A DNA stretch of 64,000 nt from Psychromonas ossibalaenae ATCC BAA-1528 (GCF_000381745.1 NZ_KB906972.1:1-64000), one strand, 5' to 3'. Positions 33,999-43,257 are shown, counted from the stretch's first letter. A program made the numbers and translations. The notes: generated by a model not told the origin, from the sequence alone.

Positions 33999-35510
33999 AT
34001 GGAAACAGAGATAGAGATTAAGTTTTTTTTCAGCACTGAATTTGAGCTTGAACTATATGAAGCGATTAATACCCATCGTTATATCGCCAATAAAAAACAG
34101 CTTCTGCATAATGTTTATTTTGATACTGCAGGGCGCTCGTTACGTAAAATGGCGATGTGTCTGCGTGTCCGCACCTGTGATGATAAATCGGTACAAACTG
34201 TGAAAACCGCCGGTCGAGTAATAGGCGGATTACATCAGCGACCGGAATATAATGAAGTGATCGAGGGGCTTCGTCCTGAGCTTGCTCGTTTTAACAGTAA
34301 AATATGGCCGGAAAACTGCAGTATTAAAGAATTAGAGAATGAGTTAATTCCTATTTTTAGTACTGATTTTGAACGTCAGACCTGGCTGGTGGAAATGCCG
34401 GATGATACCTTAATTGAAGTTGCCTATGATAAAGGTTTTATTGAAACCAATCAGGGCAAGATAGAAATCTGCGAAATTGAACTTGAATTAGTTAAAGGTG
34501 ATGAAAAACAACTGTTTATATTAGGTGGTGATATTGCTTTATTACCTCAGGCGCGCTTAGGAAATGTCAGTAAAGCACAGCGTGGCTACATGCTTGCAGA
34601 TGGGAGCCGCTTTGAAATAAAGCCGCTTGTACACTCGCCGTTAACCCCGTCAATGTCGGTTGAACAAGCTCTGCTTACTAATATGCAGCACGGCTTACGT
34701 CATATCCAGTACCATGAACATAGTTACTGTGAGCAGTTTAATGATGATGCTTTAAAAGAGCTTCTGCACGGTATTAAATTTCTGCATCAAAACTTAAAAC
34801 TGTTTAAAAATGCACAGCCTGTTTTACTTGAAGCAAACTGGATTGAAGACCTGCACTGGTTAGCCCGTACTTTTTCCTGGCTGGATGAACGTTTTATTAA
34901 TCAAAGTCTTTTGGAAGATAAAGGTTTTTACCTGCGCAAACTTCCGAAATACAAATCACTGGTAAAAAAACTGCAGGCTCAGAATGAACAGCTGCCGAGT
35001 CAGCAGTCTGTCGTAGAGTTACTTTGTTCAACAAGATATTGTCAATTCGTTCTTAAGTTTACCAACTGGTTAATTCAGTTTGAAAAAAGTACTTTTTCAA
35101 ATGACAATGCAAATACTATAAAAGCCTTTTCCAGTAATTGCTTAGATACAGTCTGGGGAGAATTAATGCTTGCTCTGAATGAACAGGAAGTCAGCTCAAC
35201 CTCTCATATATTATCCTGTCAGGGGCTGTTAGAAGGTACTTTATTGACTGGTTTAAGCGTCGGTAATGTTTTTTCACGGGAAAGAAGCATGGTCTTCCGC
35301 TCTCCCTGGCTGGATATAAAACAGGGCATAGAGGGGTTAGCAATGCTCAATGTTATTGTGGATATTGCCGAGCAGGAAGATAGCAGTGAGCTGCAGAGTG
35401 AATATTTCAAATGGATAAAACGCAAAGAAGAATCTTTACTGCACGCCGTAGAACAGTCTAAACAGCAGGCTGTCTTGAAAGAGATCTACTGGCATAGTAC
35501 TGAGGAATAA
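33999..35510 (+). CDS. ygiF: YgiF-like inorganic triphosphatase (CYTH-CHAD)
   Basis: E. coli YgiF hydrolyses inorganic triphosphate. The 503-aa protein opens with the CYTH signature ExExK (E4, E6, K8) and has further tunnel residues such as LRVRTC and EIELELVKG (to about residue 200). It then has a His-rich CHAD domain (about 215-500; HGLRHIQYHEHSY, LHQNLKLFK). CHAD domains bind polyphosphate. At 503 aa it is longer than the E. coli protein (433 aa), mainly in the CHAD half. It lies upstream of glnE on the same strand, separated by an MCP gene and the yjf cluster, whereas the two are adjacent in E. coli. Confidence 0.88.
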   Translation: METEIEIKFFFSTEFELELYEAINTHRYIANKKQLLHNVYFDTAGRSLRKMAMCLRVRTCDDKSVQTVKTAGRVIGGLHQRPEYNEVIEGLRPELARFNSKIWPENCSIKELENELIPIFSTDFERQTWLVEMPDDTLIEVAYDKGFIETNQGKIEICEIELELVKGDEKQLFILGGDIALLPQARLGNVSKAQRGYMLADGSRFEIKPLVHSPLTPSMSVEQALLTNMQHGLRHIQYHEHSYCEQFNDDALKELLHGIKFLHQNLKLFKNAQPVLLEANWIEDLHWLARTFSWLDERFINQSLLEDKGFYLRKLPKYKSLVKKLQAQNEQLPSQQSVVELLCSTRYCQFVLKFTNWLIQFEKSTFSNDNANTIKAFSSNCLDTVWGELMLALNEQEVSSTSHILSCQGLLEGTLLTGLSVGNVFSRERSMVFRSPWLDIKQGIEGLAMLNVIVDIAEQEDSSELQSEYFKWIKRKEESLLHAVEQSKQQAVLKEIYWHSTEE

Positions 35511-35656
35511 CAGTTGTATTGTTTTTCCTGATTTTATGAAGATAATTAACTGATCTAACTGAAGATCACAGAACGGAGGTATTTATTGTTTTGTAATACG
35601 GTTTTTGGATATTAGCTCTAAACTTTGTTGATATTCAGCCGACCAAATCTACAGCA

Positions 35657-35681
35657 GCTTAGCTGATCTTTCAGCCTAAGC
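35657..35681 (+). promoter_or_regulatory. Hairpin in the leader of the chemotaxis receptor gene
   Basis: GCTTAG-CTGA, loop TCTT, TCAG-C-CTAAGC forms a 10-bp stem with one bulged C, about 40 bp before the ATG at 35722. No U-tract follows, so it is not a terminator of ygiF. Its role is unknown. Confidence 0.4.
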
Positions 35682-35721
35682 CTGGATCCGGGTAAAAATA
35701 AATCACTATGTGGGTATAAAA

Positions 35722-36954
35722 ATGGCAATCTTAAAATTAAATGGAATTGAAAACCGATTTGCGAATATTTCTCTGACCAGGAAATGGCTTATTATGCTGC
35801 TGATCGGCGGTTTCTTATTTATCACAAAAAGTTTAACTGCCGGCCTGATATTAAGTGACCAGGCGATTTCTAAGGCACAGGATCCTGTCGCACTTGTTAA
35901 TACCTACAACTTCTGGTCAGGTCTGATTTTTAGTTTGATTTTCCTCGGGGTTTTATATTGGATGGTAATGATAATAAAAAAACAGATTGAAGTGATGAAG
36001 CAGAACCTGTCCCTCGCTATCGAGCAGGGGACTCTGGACAATTATGCTCAACAGCTTCCAAAAGATGAAATCGGCAGTGTTGCGGCACTAGTCTGTCAGG
36101 AATCTGGAAAGTTACAGGCTGTTTTTCAAACTCATGCAAAAGGTGCCGGTGAGCTGACCGAAGTTAGTGAACAACTATCAATCTGTATGGAAATCATTAA
36201 TGATTCGATGGAGGAGGAGTTTGCTCAGATAGAGCAGCTTGCCACCGCAATGAATGAAATGACCGCGACGGTTAAAGAAGTGGCGGCTAATGCCGGCAGT
36301 GCATCATCTTCTACAGCAGAAGCCTCGGAAGTGGCTCAGGAAGGTAATCAGTTTGTTGATGCCACTATTTCTACCATTAATTCATTATCGGGCAATATCG
36401 GTGCCTCAGCAGATGCAGTGAATAATGTAGAATTAAAAGTTGAAGGGATCGGCAGTGTTGTTGATACGATCCGCAGTATTTCAGAACAGACCAATCTATT
36501 AGCATTAAATGCGGCTATTGAAGCTGCCCGTGCAGGTGAGGCTGGACGCGGTTTTGCTGTTGTTGCCGATGAAGTTCGTAACTTGGCCAAACGTACGCAG
36601 GATGCGACGGTTGAAATTCAAAGTATGATTGAACAGCTGCAGACTAGCGCTCAGGATGCAGTTGGTCTGATGGGGAAAAGTGTCCATGAAGCGGATGTCG
36701 GCGTGGATCAGGTTACTCAGGCCGGCACAAAATTATCTGGTATTGTTGATAAGATCCACCATATATCTGATATGAATTATCAGATTGCATCGGCTGCCGA
36801 CGAGCAGACTACAGTGGCGGCGAATATTAACGAAAGCCTAGATCAGGTAAAAGAGGTGGTTGAAGGTTCGGTGACCGTACTGAAAGAGGTGACTGAAATG
36901 ACGGAAACAATTACTAAGCATGCGCAGGATTTAAATAACGGGGTAAACGGATAA
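35722..36954 (+). CDS. Methyl-accepting chemotaxis protein with almost no periplasmic domain
   Basis: The ~410-aa receptor has two membrane helices near the N-terminus (about 23-43 and 66-88) with only some 20 periplasmic residues between them. It continues with a short HAMP-like linker and a long cytoplasmic signalling coiled coil. The tip motif EQTNLLALNAAIEAARAGE plus GRGFAVVADEVRNLA that binds CheA/CheW is complete. With no room for a periplasmic ligand domain it may sense an internal signal or work with another receptor. A GTG at 35710 could start the protein four codons earlier. It ends at a perfect terminator. Confidence 0.9.
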   Translation: MAILKLNGIENRFANISLTRKWLIMLLIGGFLFITKSLTAGLILSDQAISKAQDPVALVNTYNFWSGLIFSLIFLGVLYWMVMIIKKQIEVMKQNLSLAIEQGTLDNYAQQLPKDEIGSVAALVCQESGKLQAVFQTHAKGAGELTEVSEQLSICMEIINDSMEEEFAQIEQLATAMNEMTATVKEVAANAGSASSSTAEASEVAQEGNQFVDATISTINSLSGNIGASADAVNNVELKVEGIGSVVDTIRSISEQTNLLALNAAIEAARAGEAGRGFAVVADEVRNLAKRTQDATVEIQSMIEQLQTSAQDAVGLMGKSVHEADVGVDQVTQAGTKLSGIVDKIHHISDMNYQIASAADEQTTVAANINESLDQVKEVVEGSVTVLKEVTEMTETITKHAQDLNNGVNG

Positions 36955-36980
36955 CAGTACAGAGTTTATCGGCGATAAAA

Positions 36981-37009
36981 AAGCACTTCAATTGAAGTGC
37001 TTTTTTTTT
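36981..37009. terminator. Intrinsic terminator between MCP gene and convergent yjf cluster
   Basis: AAGCACTTCAATTGAAGTGCTT at 36981-37002 is a fully palindromic 22-mer followed by seven more T and preceded by AAAA on the other side, so it can work in both directions. The palindrome has no separate loop; the central bases unpair to form it. Confidence 0.9.
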
Positions 37010-37024
37010 GAGGGCTACTAAAAA

Positions 37025-37366
37025 CTATTCTGATTTATTAAATTCACTTTTTAGTGCAAACTGAGTTAACTCTTCAATCACAGATTTTTTTATTTCCAGC
37101 TGCTGATCTGCCGGTATCTGGTAACGTTCACCTAACTGTTGATAGTCATCACTGCTTAAACTGACTGTTAAACGCGGACGTTTAGGTTTTTTATGAGTTG
37201 GTAATTCTAATAAATGACGAATCTGCTCTGACGGGCTGATGCCTTTGTCTAATGCACTGCGCCTAATGCTGTACTGCAGTTTAGTATCCATATCAAATGC
37301 AATTTGTACTGCTTTAATGACCTTTGCTGACTGCTGCCACTTTTCAGGCAGTTCTTTCTTAGACAT
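37025..37366 (-). CDS. Small hypothetical protein downstream of yjfK, 113 aa
   Basis: I do not recognise a named family. The protein is soluble and basic with a KKPKRPRLTVSLS stretch in the middle. The N-terminal half (..VIKAVQIAFDMDTKLQYSIRRSALDKGISPSEQIRHLL) resembles a ribbon-helix-helix-like arrangement, which could mean DNA binding or merely a helical adaptor. The ATG at 37366 has AGGAGAG before it, lying within the last codons of yjfK, and starts 2 bp after the yjfK stop, so the two are coupled. It is the last gene of the four-gene minus-strand cluster. Confidence 0.75.
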   Translation of the reverse strand: MSKKELPEKWQQSAKVIKAVQIAFDMDTKLQYSIRRSALDKGISPSEQIRHLLELPTHKKPKRPRLTVSLSSDDYQQLGERYQIPADQQLEIKKSVIEELTQFALKSEFNKSE

Positions 37367-37368
37367 GT

Positions 37369-38016
37369 TTACTCTCCTTTTATCCATAACTCAGCAATTT
37401 CATTGGCCGACCTTAAAAAAGACAAATATACATCGGTATCACCATTTTCGAAAATAAATATGTCAATAAAGCGCTGCCCCTGACCACCTTCCAGGGAATA
37501 AAACTCAAACTCCTGGCCGTGTTTATCTTCATTATACTGTGGCGGAACTGTAGTACGGTAGTCTTCCTGATGTAGATAACCTGTGGTCATAAAGTCCTGC
37601 TGTATATACTCATCAGCAACCATATCAGCGTAATCATGTTTTGTAATGATGGGTTTTAAGCGAGCATTGCCCGGCTGTTCAAAAATTTCAGAAAAATCAT
37701 CTAAATCAAACAGGGTTTCGACGTCATTTCTATTTAGAAGCAGGCTGAATTTTACCAGTTTTTGCGGGTTTCTCGGAAAGCTTAAGTAAATTTGCTGCGG
37801 GCCGCCGCCTTGCGCTGTTATTTTCGCATAGTGCTCATGTTTGAACTCAATGGTCTGAATGTCCGTTACCTGAAGCTGTTGTTTTCGCATTGCCAGGGGT
37901 AAAGAAAAGCTGTCACCAAAAGTGAAAATATCATTTTCCTGTAGTTCATTCGGGTGTGTTAATACTCGAGTTGGTACAGGCTGTTTTTTTGCAAACAGTG
38001 ATTTAAAAAAGCTCAT
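37369..38016 (-). CDS. yjfK: YjfK-like protein (DUF2491)
   Basis: The 215-aa product resembles E. coli YjfK, which has no known biochemical function. Visible marks are the N-terminal MSFFKSLFAKKQP, the middle GGPQQIYLSFPR segment and the C-terminal FENGDTDVYLSFLR, the best conserved part of DUF2491. No signal peptide or membrane segment is seen. GAGGG precedes the ATG. It is downstream of the PspA-like gene, separated by 76 bp containing a strong hairpin. Confidence 0.82.
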   Translation of the reverse strand: MSFFKSLFAKKQPVPTRVLTHPNELQENDIFTFGDSFSLPLAMRKQQLQVTDIQTIEFKHEHYAKITAQGGGPQQIYLSFPRNPQKLVKFSLLLNRNDVETLFDLDDFSEIFEQPGNARLKPIITKHDYADMVADEYIQQDFMTTGYLHQEDYRTTVPPQYNEDKHGQEFEFYSLEGGQGQRFIDIFIFENGDTDVYLSFLRSANEIAELWIKGE

Positions 38017-38039
38017 AATTTTACCCTCGTTAAATGCAG

Positions 38040-38072
38040 ATAACCCGGAGCACTAGCAGTGCCCCGGGTTAT
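38040..38072 (-). promoter_or_regulatory. Strong hairpin between yjfJ and yjfK
   Basis: ATAACCCGG-A-GCACT, loop AGC, AGTGC-C-CCGGGTTAT forms a 14-bp GC-rich stem with one mismatch inside an otherwise apparently cotranscribed cluster. Neither side has a U-tract. It could be a partial terminator or an mRNA processing and stability element that lowers yjfK expression relative to yjfJ. Confidence 0.55.
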
Positions 38073-38092
38073 TAATTTCGTGTTAGTCTTTG

Positions 38093-38776
38093 TTATTTAC
38101 TTTTCAGGCGGTCTAAGATTGACTGGGCACTTGACTGCTGTGCACCGATCCCGGCTTCCTGTAATTTGCTCTGCAGTGAACTGTCGCCGTTTTCTGACTC
38201 AAGTACTTCGGCTGCTTTTAATTTATCATCAAACATCGCCTGCTTCTGTTTAATGCGTTCTAAAGAGTCTTTTGCATTTAACAGCTTAGAGTTGCTTGCT
38301 GTGAAGTTGTCGGTAATTGCTGATGTTGCTTTCTGCACACTCTCAGTTGTTTTTACCATGCTTAACTGGCGTTTATAATCAGTTAATTGACGTTCACTCT
38401 TTTTAATAAGTTCTTTCAGGCGATCTGCACTTTTAAGGTAGCTTTCGTTAGCCTGCTGCTGATCTGCCGCGCTGCTTTCGAGCTCTGCAATTTTTTCTGC
38501 TACTTCAATCGCCAGTGCTTCATTATTCTGGTTAAGGGCCTGCATTGCATAACCTTCATGCTCTTTAATGCTTGCCTGAAGCTGGCCTAACTCACGTGCC
38601 GCCTGCATCTGTTTCGCCATCACTTCTGTTAAGTCGCGCTTAGCAATAGTGATATGTTTTTCTGAGTCACGAATTTCCTGTTCGAAAATACGTGTTGAAT
38701 TTGCATCTACAACCGCTTCGCCAGCTTCTCTTGCTCCACCGCGTACTGCCGTAATAATTTTTCTAAATATGCTCAT
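38093..38776 (-). CDS. yjfJ: PspA/IM30-family protein (YjfJ-like)
   Basis: PspA/IM30 proteins are ESCRT-III relatives that bind and stabilise membranes. The 227-aa product starts with an amphipathic helix (MSIFRKIITAVRGGAREAGE) and is then helical almost throughout, with long coiled coils (about 30-180). It keeps the ..IRDSEKHITIAKRDLTEVMAKQ.. pattern of the family. GGAG precedes the ATG. It lies between the DUF2170 gene and yjfK, the same order as E. coli yjfIJK, whose role is unknown but suspected to be in envelope stress. Confidence 0.88.
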   Translation of the reverse strand: MSIFRKIITAVRGGAREAGEAVVDANSTRIFEQEIRDSEKHITIAKRDLTEVMAKQMQAARELGQLQASIKEHEGYAMQALNQNNEALAIEVAEKIAELESSAADQQQANESYLKSADRLKELIKKSERQLTDYKRQLSMVKTTESVQKATSAITDNFTASNSKLLNAKDSLERIKQKQAMFDDKLKAAEVLESENGDSSLQSKLQEAGIGAQQSSAQSILDRLKSK

Positions 38777-38788
38777 AATAACTCCAAA

Positions 38789-39202
38789 TTAGTTTAGGTA
38801 ACTGTCCATTTCATTGATCACTTCAAGGCTGTTATCACTTAAAGTCACAATCTCCAGCTCAATATCATCAAGGCTTGAGTTGACCGATAAGGCGCCGTAT
38901 ACCACATATTTGTCTTCTACTTTTGCAAATGAAGAAAGAGGCATAGGAACATTCATTTCCAGCATCGCTTCCATCATATTGCTTCTCAGGTCTGTTATTA
39001 CCTCATCTTCGCCCCATAAATAAGCAATACACAGTATCTGGTTATCGCTTAAAGAAAGGAAAATAGGAATTTCTTCGCGCCCTATAATTTCAACCTGCAG
39101 TACATCAATGTCACCATTAATAGGGGTACAGTCAAAGTTAAAACCTGTTTCAGTATCATCAGCAAGCTGATTTAAATGAGTCGCAATTTTATGAATATTC
39201 AT
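38789..39202 (-). CDS. yjfI: YjfI-like protein (DUF2170)
   Basis: This 137-aa acidic protein matches the DUF2170 group (YjfI): IHKIATHLNQLAD at the N-terminus, GREEIPIFLSLSDNQILCIAYLWGEDEV in the middle, and LPLSSFAKVEDKYVVYGALS later. No function is known. The ATG at 39202 is preferred to one six codons upstream because AAGGAG lies directly before it. It is the first gene of the cluster and probably carries the promoter in the 247 bp before it; 12 bp separate it from yjfJ. Confidence 0.82.
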   Translation of the reverse strand: MNIHKIATHLNQLADDTETGFNFDCTPINGDIDVLQVEIIGREEIPIFLSLSDNQILCIAYLWGEDEVITDLRSNMMEAMLEMNVPMPLSSFAKVEDKYVVYGALSVNSSLDDIELEIVTLSDNSLEVINEMDSYLN

Positions 39203-39449
39203 AACACTCCTTAATAGCATAAGACATTTAATGTCTTGTTGCCTGTTAATTTAGTTCTCTTGTCATTATATGTCAAGTGATTTGGTTTTATTTCTTTTAC
39301 CTGTTCATTTTATTTATTTGTGCTTATATATATATTGCGGATGAGGCGCTGTTTTTCAATACCTAATTTGATTTATTACTGATCATCCTTCACACAACTG
39401 ATAAGTTTAAGCACCCTTTCTATTTTTTGTATTATGCAGGTATTTTTTT

Positions 39450-42290
39450 ATGTCTTTGTTAAGTGATAACGCATTGTCTCATTTTGAGAATATCAGGCAG
39501 CAGCTTGATTTAACGTCTTTGAACGATCTGCAGATTAGTGATTTAAAAACTGTATTAGGTCTTAGTGATTTTATTGTTGATGCATTCTCCCGGCAGCCTG
39601 AATTACTTCTGGAACTATTAAACAGCGGCCAGCTTGAGCTTGATCAGCGCTGTGCGCAGATCAAGGCGGAACTACGAGAGGCCCTGTTTAATAGTGCTGA
39701 TGAAACTGCCTTACATAAAACACTGCGTGTATTCCGGCGCAGGCATATGGTGATTATTGCCTGGCGGGAACTGCTTGGCAAAGCGAGTTTAGAGGAAAGT
39801 TTTGAACATACCTCTTATCTTGCGGATCAGCTGATTTTGCAGTGTATGAACTGGTTATATGAAAAACAGTGCAGTGAGCAGGGGACTCCAATGAACGCTG
39901 ATGGAGTAAGGCAGACTCTGTATATTTTTGCGATGGGCAAACTAGGCGGGCGGGAGTTAAACTTTTCATCGGATATTGATTTGATCTTTGCTTATCCTGA
40001 TCGCGGACAAACACTGGGCGGTCGGCGCAGTATTGATAATCAGGTCTTTTTTATCAAGCTGGGCCAGCGGATCATTGCTGCACTGCATCAGATAACGGTT
40101 GATGGTTTTGTTTATCGGGTAGATATGCGCTTAAGGCCCTTTGGTGATTCCGGGCCTCTGGTCAGCAGCTTTAATGCAATTGAAGATTACTATCAGAGCC
40201 ACGGCCGTGAATGGGAACGTTATGCCATGGTCAAAGCACGTGTAATAGGCGAAGAGGGCCCCTATAAAAAAGCGCTGCAGGATCTGCTTAAACCTTTTGT
40301 TTATCGTCGCTATATCGATTTCAGTGCGGTTGAATCATTACGTAAAATGAAAGCTATGATCAGTGCTGAAGTACGCCGTAAAGGTCTTAAAGATAATATT
40401 AAATTAGGCATGGGCGGGATTCGAGAAATAGAATTTGTTGCGCAGGCATTTCAGCTGATACGCGGCGGGCGAACGGTTGAACTGCAGTGCCGCGGGCTGC
40501 AGCAGACGCTTAAAGTGATTGGTGAGATTGGCGCCCTGCCGCCGGAGCGGGTAAAAAAACTGCTTGATTCCTATCATTTTTTACGTTCAGTGGAAAATGT
40601 ACTGCAGCAGATTGGAGATAAACAGACGCAGACCCTGCCGGAAAATGAACTGGACAAATTACGTTTAATTTCTGTACTGGGTTTTGCTGACTGGCAGAGT
40701 TTTTACCAGAAATTAAAGCAGGTGATGTTTGATGTGCATCAGGAATTTAACTGGGTAGCAGGAGACAAAAGAGATGAAAATGAGGCTCCTGAACAAGATT
40801 TATGTGAATTATGGGCATTAAACCTAGACCAGCAGGAAGCTGTGCGTCTGCTGCAGGAAAAAGGTCTAGAAGTACCTGCTGCGGAGAAGTTTGCCCGGGA
40901 GCTGCTGGGTTTTAAAGAAGATCTCAACAAGAGGCCGATCGGTCCTCGTGGTCAGGAAACACTGGATAAATTAGTACCGCGGATCATTAAATTAATCTGT
41001 GCTTATCCAGATCCAGGCGCTCTGATGAACAGAGTCAGTAATCTGTTATTAAATATTATGCGCCGAACCGCCTACTTAGAGCTGTTGAATGAGAATCTGG
41101 GCGCGCTTAAGCAGTTATTAAAGTTATGCAGCGCCAGTCCGCGTGTTGCCTCACAGCTTGCCCGACACCCGATTTTGTTAGATGAATTGATCGATCCGCA
41201 GCATCTTTATAACCCGACTGAGCTGCATAATTACAAACGTGATTTACGCCAGTTTATGCTGCGTGTTCCGGAAGAGGATATGGAACAGCAGATGGAAGCA
41301 CTGCGTCAGTTTCAGCAGATGCAGTTTTTGTATATTGCTGCTGCTGATATTGCCGGGGGTATTCAGCTGCCGCAGGTAAGCGATCACCTGACCTGTTTGA
41401 GTGAAGCATTAATGGATTATGTGGTGCAGACTGCATGGCATCATATGGTTGAAAAGTACGGATTGCCGAGCAATGTCGCAGGTCAGGAGCGCAAAGGTTT
41501 TGCGGTTATTGGTTATGGAAAAATGGGTGGTTTTGAGCTTAGCTACAGTTCTGACCTTGATGTTGTATTCCTGCATGACCAGGATATTCAAGGCGAAACA
41601 AATGGTCCAAGAGTGATTAATAATCAGCTCTTTTATTTTCGTCTAGCACAGCGGATTATTCACCTGTTCAGTGCGCGTACTAATTCCGGTACTTTATATG
41701 AAATTGATATGCGTTTACGGCCGTCGGGAGAGTCTGGACTGCTGGTGGCAAGTATCGACGGCTATAAGAGGTATTTAGAAAAGGATGCATGGACTTGGGA
41801 GCATCAGGCGCTGGTTCGTTCCCGAGCGGTATTTTCTGATCAGAAACTGCTGACTGAATTTAATCAGGTTCGTCAGTCAGTGCTTTCTCAGATTCGAAAT
41901 AATACCGAGCTGGCAACTGAGGTCAGTGATATGCGGGCAAAAATGCGCAGACATTTAAACCGGGCAGACGAGAATCAGTTTGATTTAAAACAGTCGCCTG
42001 GCGGCATGGTTGATATCGAGTTTATTGCTCAGTATTTAGTGTTGGCAAATGCATACCATTTTCCACAGGAGTTATGTAAGTGGTCGGATAATCTGCGAAT
42101 TTTTGAAACCTGTAAAGAGCTGGGACTATTAAGCGAAGCCCAGGAAAAACTATTAACAGAAGCCTACTGTCATATTCGTGATGCAGCCCATAGGTTATCG
42201 CTTAATAAACAGACCCGTATCGTGGATGGTAAATTATTTAAGCAGGAAAGGCGGGATATCGTGCATATCTGGGATAAGTTTTTTGCTTAA
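39450..42290 (+). CDS. glnE: Glutamine synthetase adenylyltransferase/adenylyl-removing enzyme
   Basis: GlnE adenylylates glutamine synthetase to switch it off and removes AMP to switch it on, in response to PII and glutamine. The 946-aa length equals that of E. coli. Two nucleotidyltransferase domains are seen: the removase half has GKLGGRELNFSSDIDLIF (near residue 170) and the transferase half GKMGGFELSYSSDLDVVF (near 690), both GS..D.D type. Helical linkers with MGGIREIEF and PGGMVDIEF follow each. It appears monocistronic and convergent with the acyltransferase gene. Confidence 0.96.
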   Translation: MSLLSDNALSHFENIRQQLDLTSLNDLQISDLKTVLGLSDFIVDAFSRQPELLLELLNSGQLELDQRCAQIKAELREALFNSADETALHKTLRVFRRRHMVIIAWRELLGKASLEESFEHTSYLADQLILQCMNWLYEKQCSEQGTPMNADGVRQTLYIFAMGKLGGRELNFSSDIDLIFAYPDRGQTLGGRRSIDNQVFFIKLGQRIIAALHQITVDGFVYRVDMRLRPFGDSGPLVSSFNAIEDYYQSHGREWERYAMVKARVIGEEGPYKKALQDLLKPFVYRRYIDFSAVESLRKMKAMISAEVRRKGLKDNIKLGMGGIREIEFVAQAFQLIRGGRTVELQCRGLQQTLKVIGEIGALPPERVKKLLDSYHFLRSVENVLQQIGDKQTQTLPENELDKLRLISVLGFADWQSFYQKLKQVMFDVHQEFNWVAGDKRDENEAPEQDLCELWALNLDQQEAVRLLQEKGLEVPAAEKFARELLGFKEDLNKRPIGPRGQETLDKLVPRIIKLICAYPDPGALMNRVSNLLLNIMRRTAYLELLNENLGALKQLLKLCSASPRVASQLARHPILLDELIDPQHLYNPTELHNYKRDLRQFMLRVPEEDMEQQMEALRQFQQMQFLYIAAADIAGGIQLPQVSDHLTCLSEALMDYVVQTAWHHMVEKYGLPSNVAGQERKGFAVIGYGKMGGFELSYSSDLDVVFLHDQDIQGETNGPRVINNQLFYFRLAQRIIHLFSARTNSGTLYEIDMRLRPSGESGLLVASIDGYKRYLEKDAWTWEHQALVRSRAVFSDQKLLTEFNQVRQSVLSQIRNNTELATEVSDMRAKMRRHLNRADENQFDLKQSPGGMVDIEFIAQYLVLANAYHFPQELCKWSDNLRIFETCKELGLLSEAQEKLLTEAYCHIRDAAHRLSLNKQTRIVDGKLFKQERRDIVHIWDKFFA

Positions 42291-42297
42291 TTAATTG

Positions 42298-42326
42298 AGC
42301 AGAAAGGTGCTTATCACCTTTCTGCT
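42298..42326. terminator. Terminator between convergent glnE and lpxL
   Basis: AGCAGAAAGGTG (42298-42309), loop CTTAT, CACCTTTCTGCT (42315-42326): a perfect 12-bp stem between two stop codons, followed by a TATATTTATT run rather than pure T. Confidence 0.75.
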
Positions 42327-42333
42327 GATATAT

Positions 42334-43257
42334 TTATTGATAAAGCGACGGCTCGCCCTGTGGGCGGGTTTTAAAGCGGCTGTGCATCCACATATACTGA
42401 TCGTCACACTCACTGACCATTTTTTCAATCTGCTGGTTGGTTCGTTTGGTATCCTGTTCAAGATCTTTACTTGGAAAATCCTGGAGCTGCGGATAGAAAA
42501 TAAGCTCATATCCCGCTTCTCCCGGCAGGCGCTTTAAGAATACCGGGATCACGCAGCTGTTTTTTGTGCGTGCGAGGTTACTGGTTCCTGCGACGGTATT
42601 GGTATTTTCTACGGCAAAGAAAGGTGCAAATACACAGCTTTTATGCGGGCCGTAATCATGATCCGGTGCATACCATAATGCTTCGCCTTTTTTCAGCGTA
42701 CGCAGCATAGATTTAAAATCAGTACGGTCTAACATCGCGTTATGCTCACGCATTCTTCCCCAGTAAAACCAGAAATCTAACACCGGGTTGCTGTGTTTGC
42801 GATAAACCGCAGAGCAGGGCTGTGCTAGACCGAGAGCGCGGGCACCTATCTCTAATGTCAAAAAATGTGCGCCAAGAAAAATAATGCCCTTGCCGTTACT
42901 ATTTGCCTGTTCGACATGCTCTAAACCTGTTACTTTCAGTAGACCTTTAACACGCCAGGAAGGCCAGAACCAGGCCATGCCCATCTCCAGTAATGCGATA
43001 CCGGTATTTTCAAAGTTAAGGCGTACTTTTTGTTCAACTTCAGCTTCTGACAGTTCAGGAAAACATAACTGAATATTCCGACGTGCTATTTTCCCTCTAG
43101 ATTTGACGATAAAAGAGGAGAGCCTGCCAAGTTGTCTGCCTAGCCAGAGTATAGCGCTATAGGGTAGTAGAGAGCTCAAAAATAGTGCCAGAATACCTGA
43201 CCAGGCAAGCCAGTATTTTGGATGACAGAAGCTAATTTTCAGTTTGTAAGGATTCAT
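42334..43257 (-). CDS. lpxL: Lipid A late acyltransferase, LpxL/LpxP family
   Basis: These inner-membrane enzymes add a secondary acyl chain (laurate by LpxL, palmitoleate by LpxP in the cold) to Kdo2-lipid IVA. The 307-aa length matches. A membrane anchor lies near residues 17-38. The catalytic HX4E is in GAHFLTLEIGAR, and Y.PDHDYG and S..AR..N.CVIPVFLKR are family segments. LpxL and LpxP cannot be separated reliably by eye, so the symbol is approximate. It is transcribed alone, convergent with glnE. Confidence 0.85.
   Translation of the reverse strand: MNPYKLKISFCHPKYWLAWSGILALFLSSLLPYSAILWLGRQLGRLSSFIVKSRGKIARRNIQLCFPELSEAEVEQKVRLNFENTGIALLEMGMAWFWPSWRVKGLLKVTGLEHVEQANSNGKGIIFLGAHFLTLEIGARALGLAQPCSAVYRKHSNPVLDFWFYWGRMREHNAMLDRTDFKSMLRTLKKGEALWYAPDHDYGPHKSCVFAPFFAVENTNTVAGTSNLARTKNSCVIPVFLKRLPGEAGYELIFYPQLQDFPSKDLEQDTKRTNQQIEKMVSECDDQYMWMHSRFKTRPQGEPSLYQ

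Noticed and set aside
35511-35721. Cyclic di-GMP riboswitch before the chemotaxis receptor
   Set aside because: The leader has a hairpin, but the conserved GEMM bases (the GGGCAAACC and ACGCAAAGCC segments) are not present.
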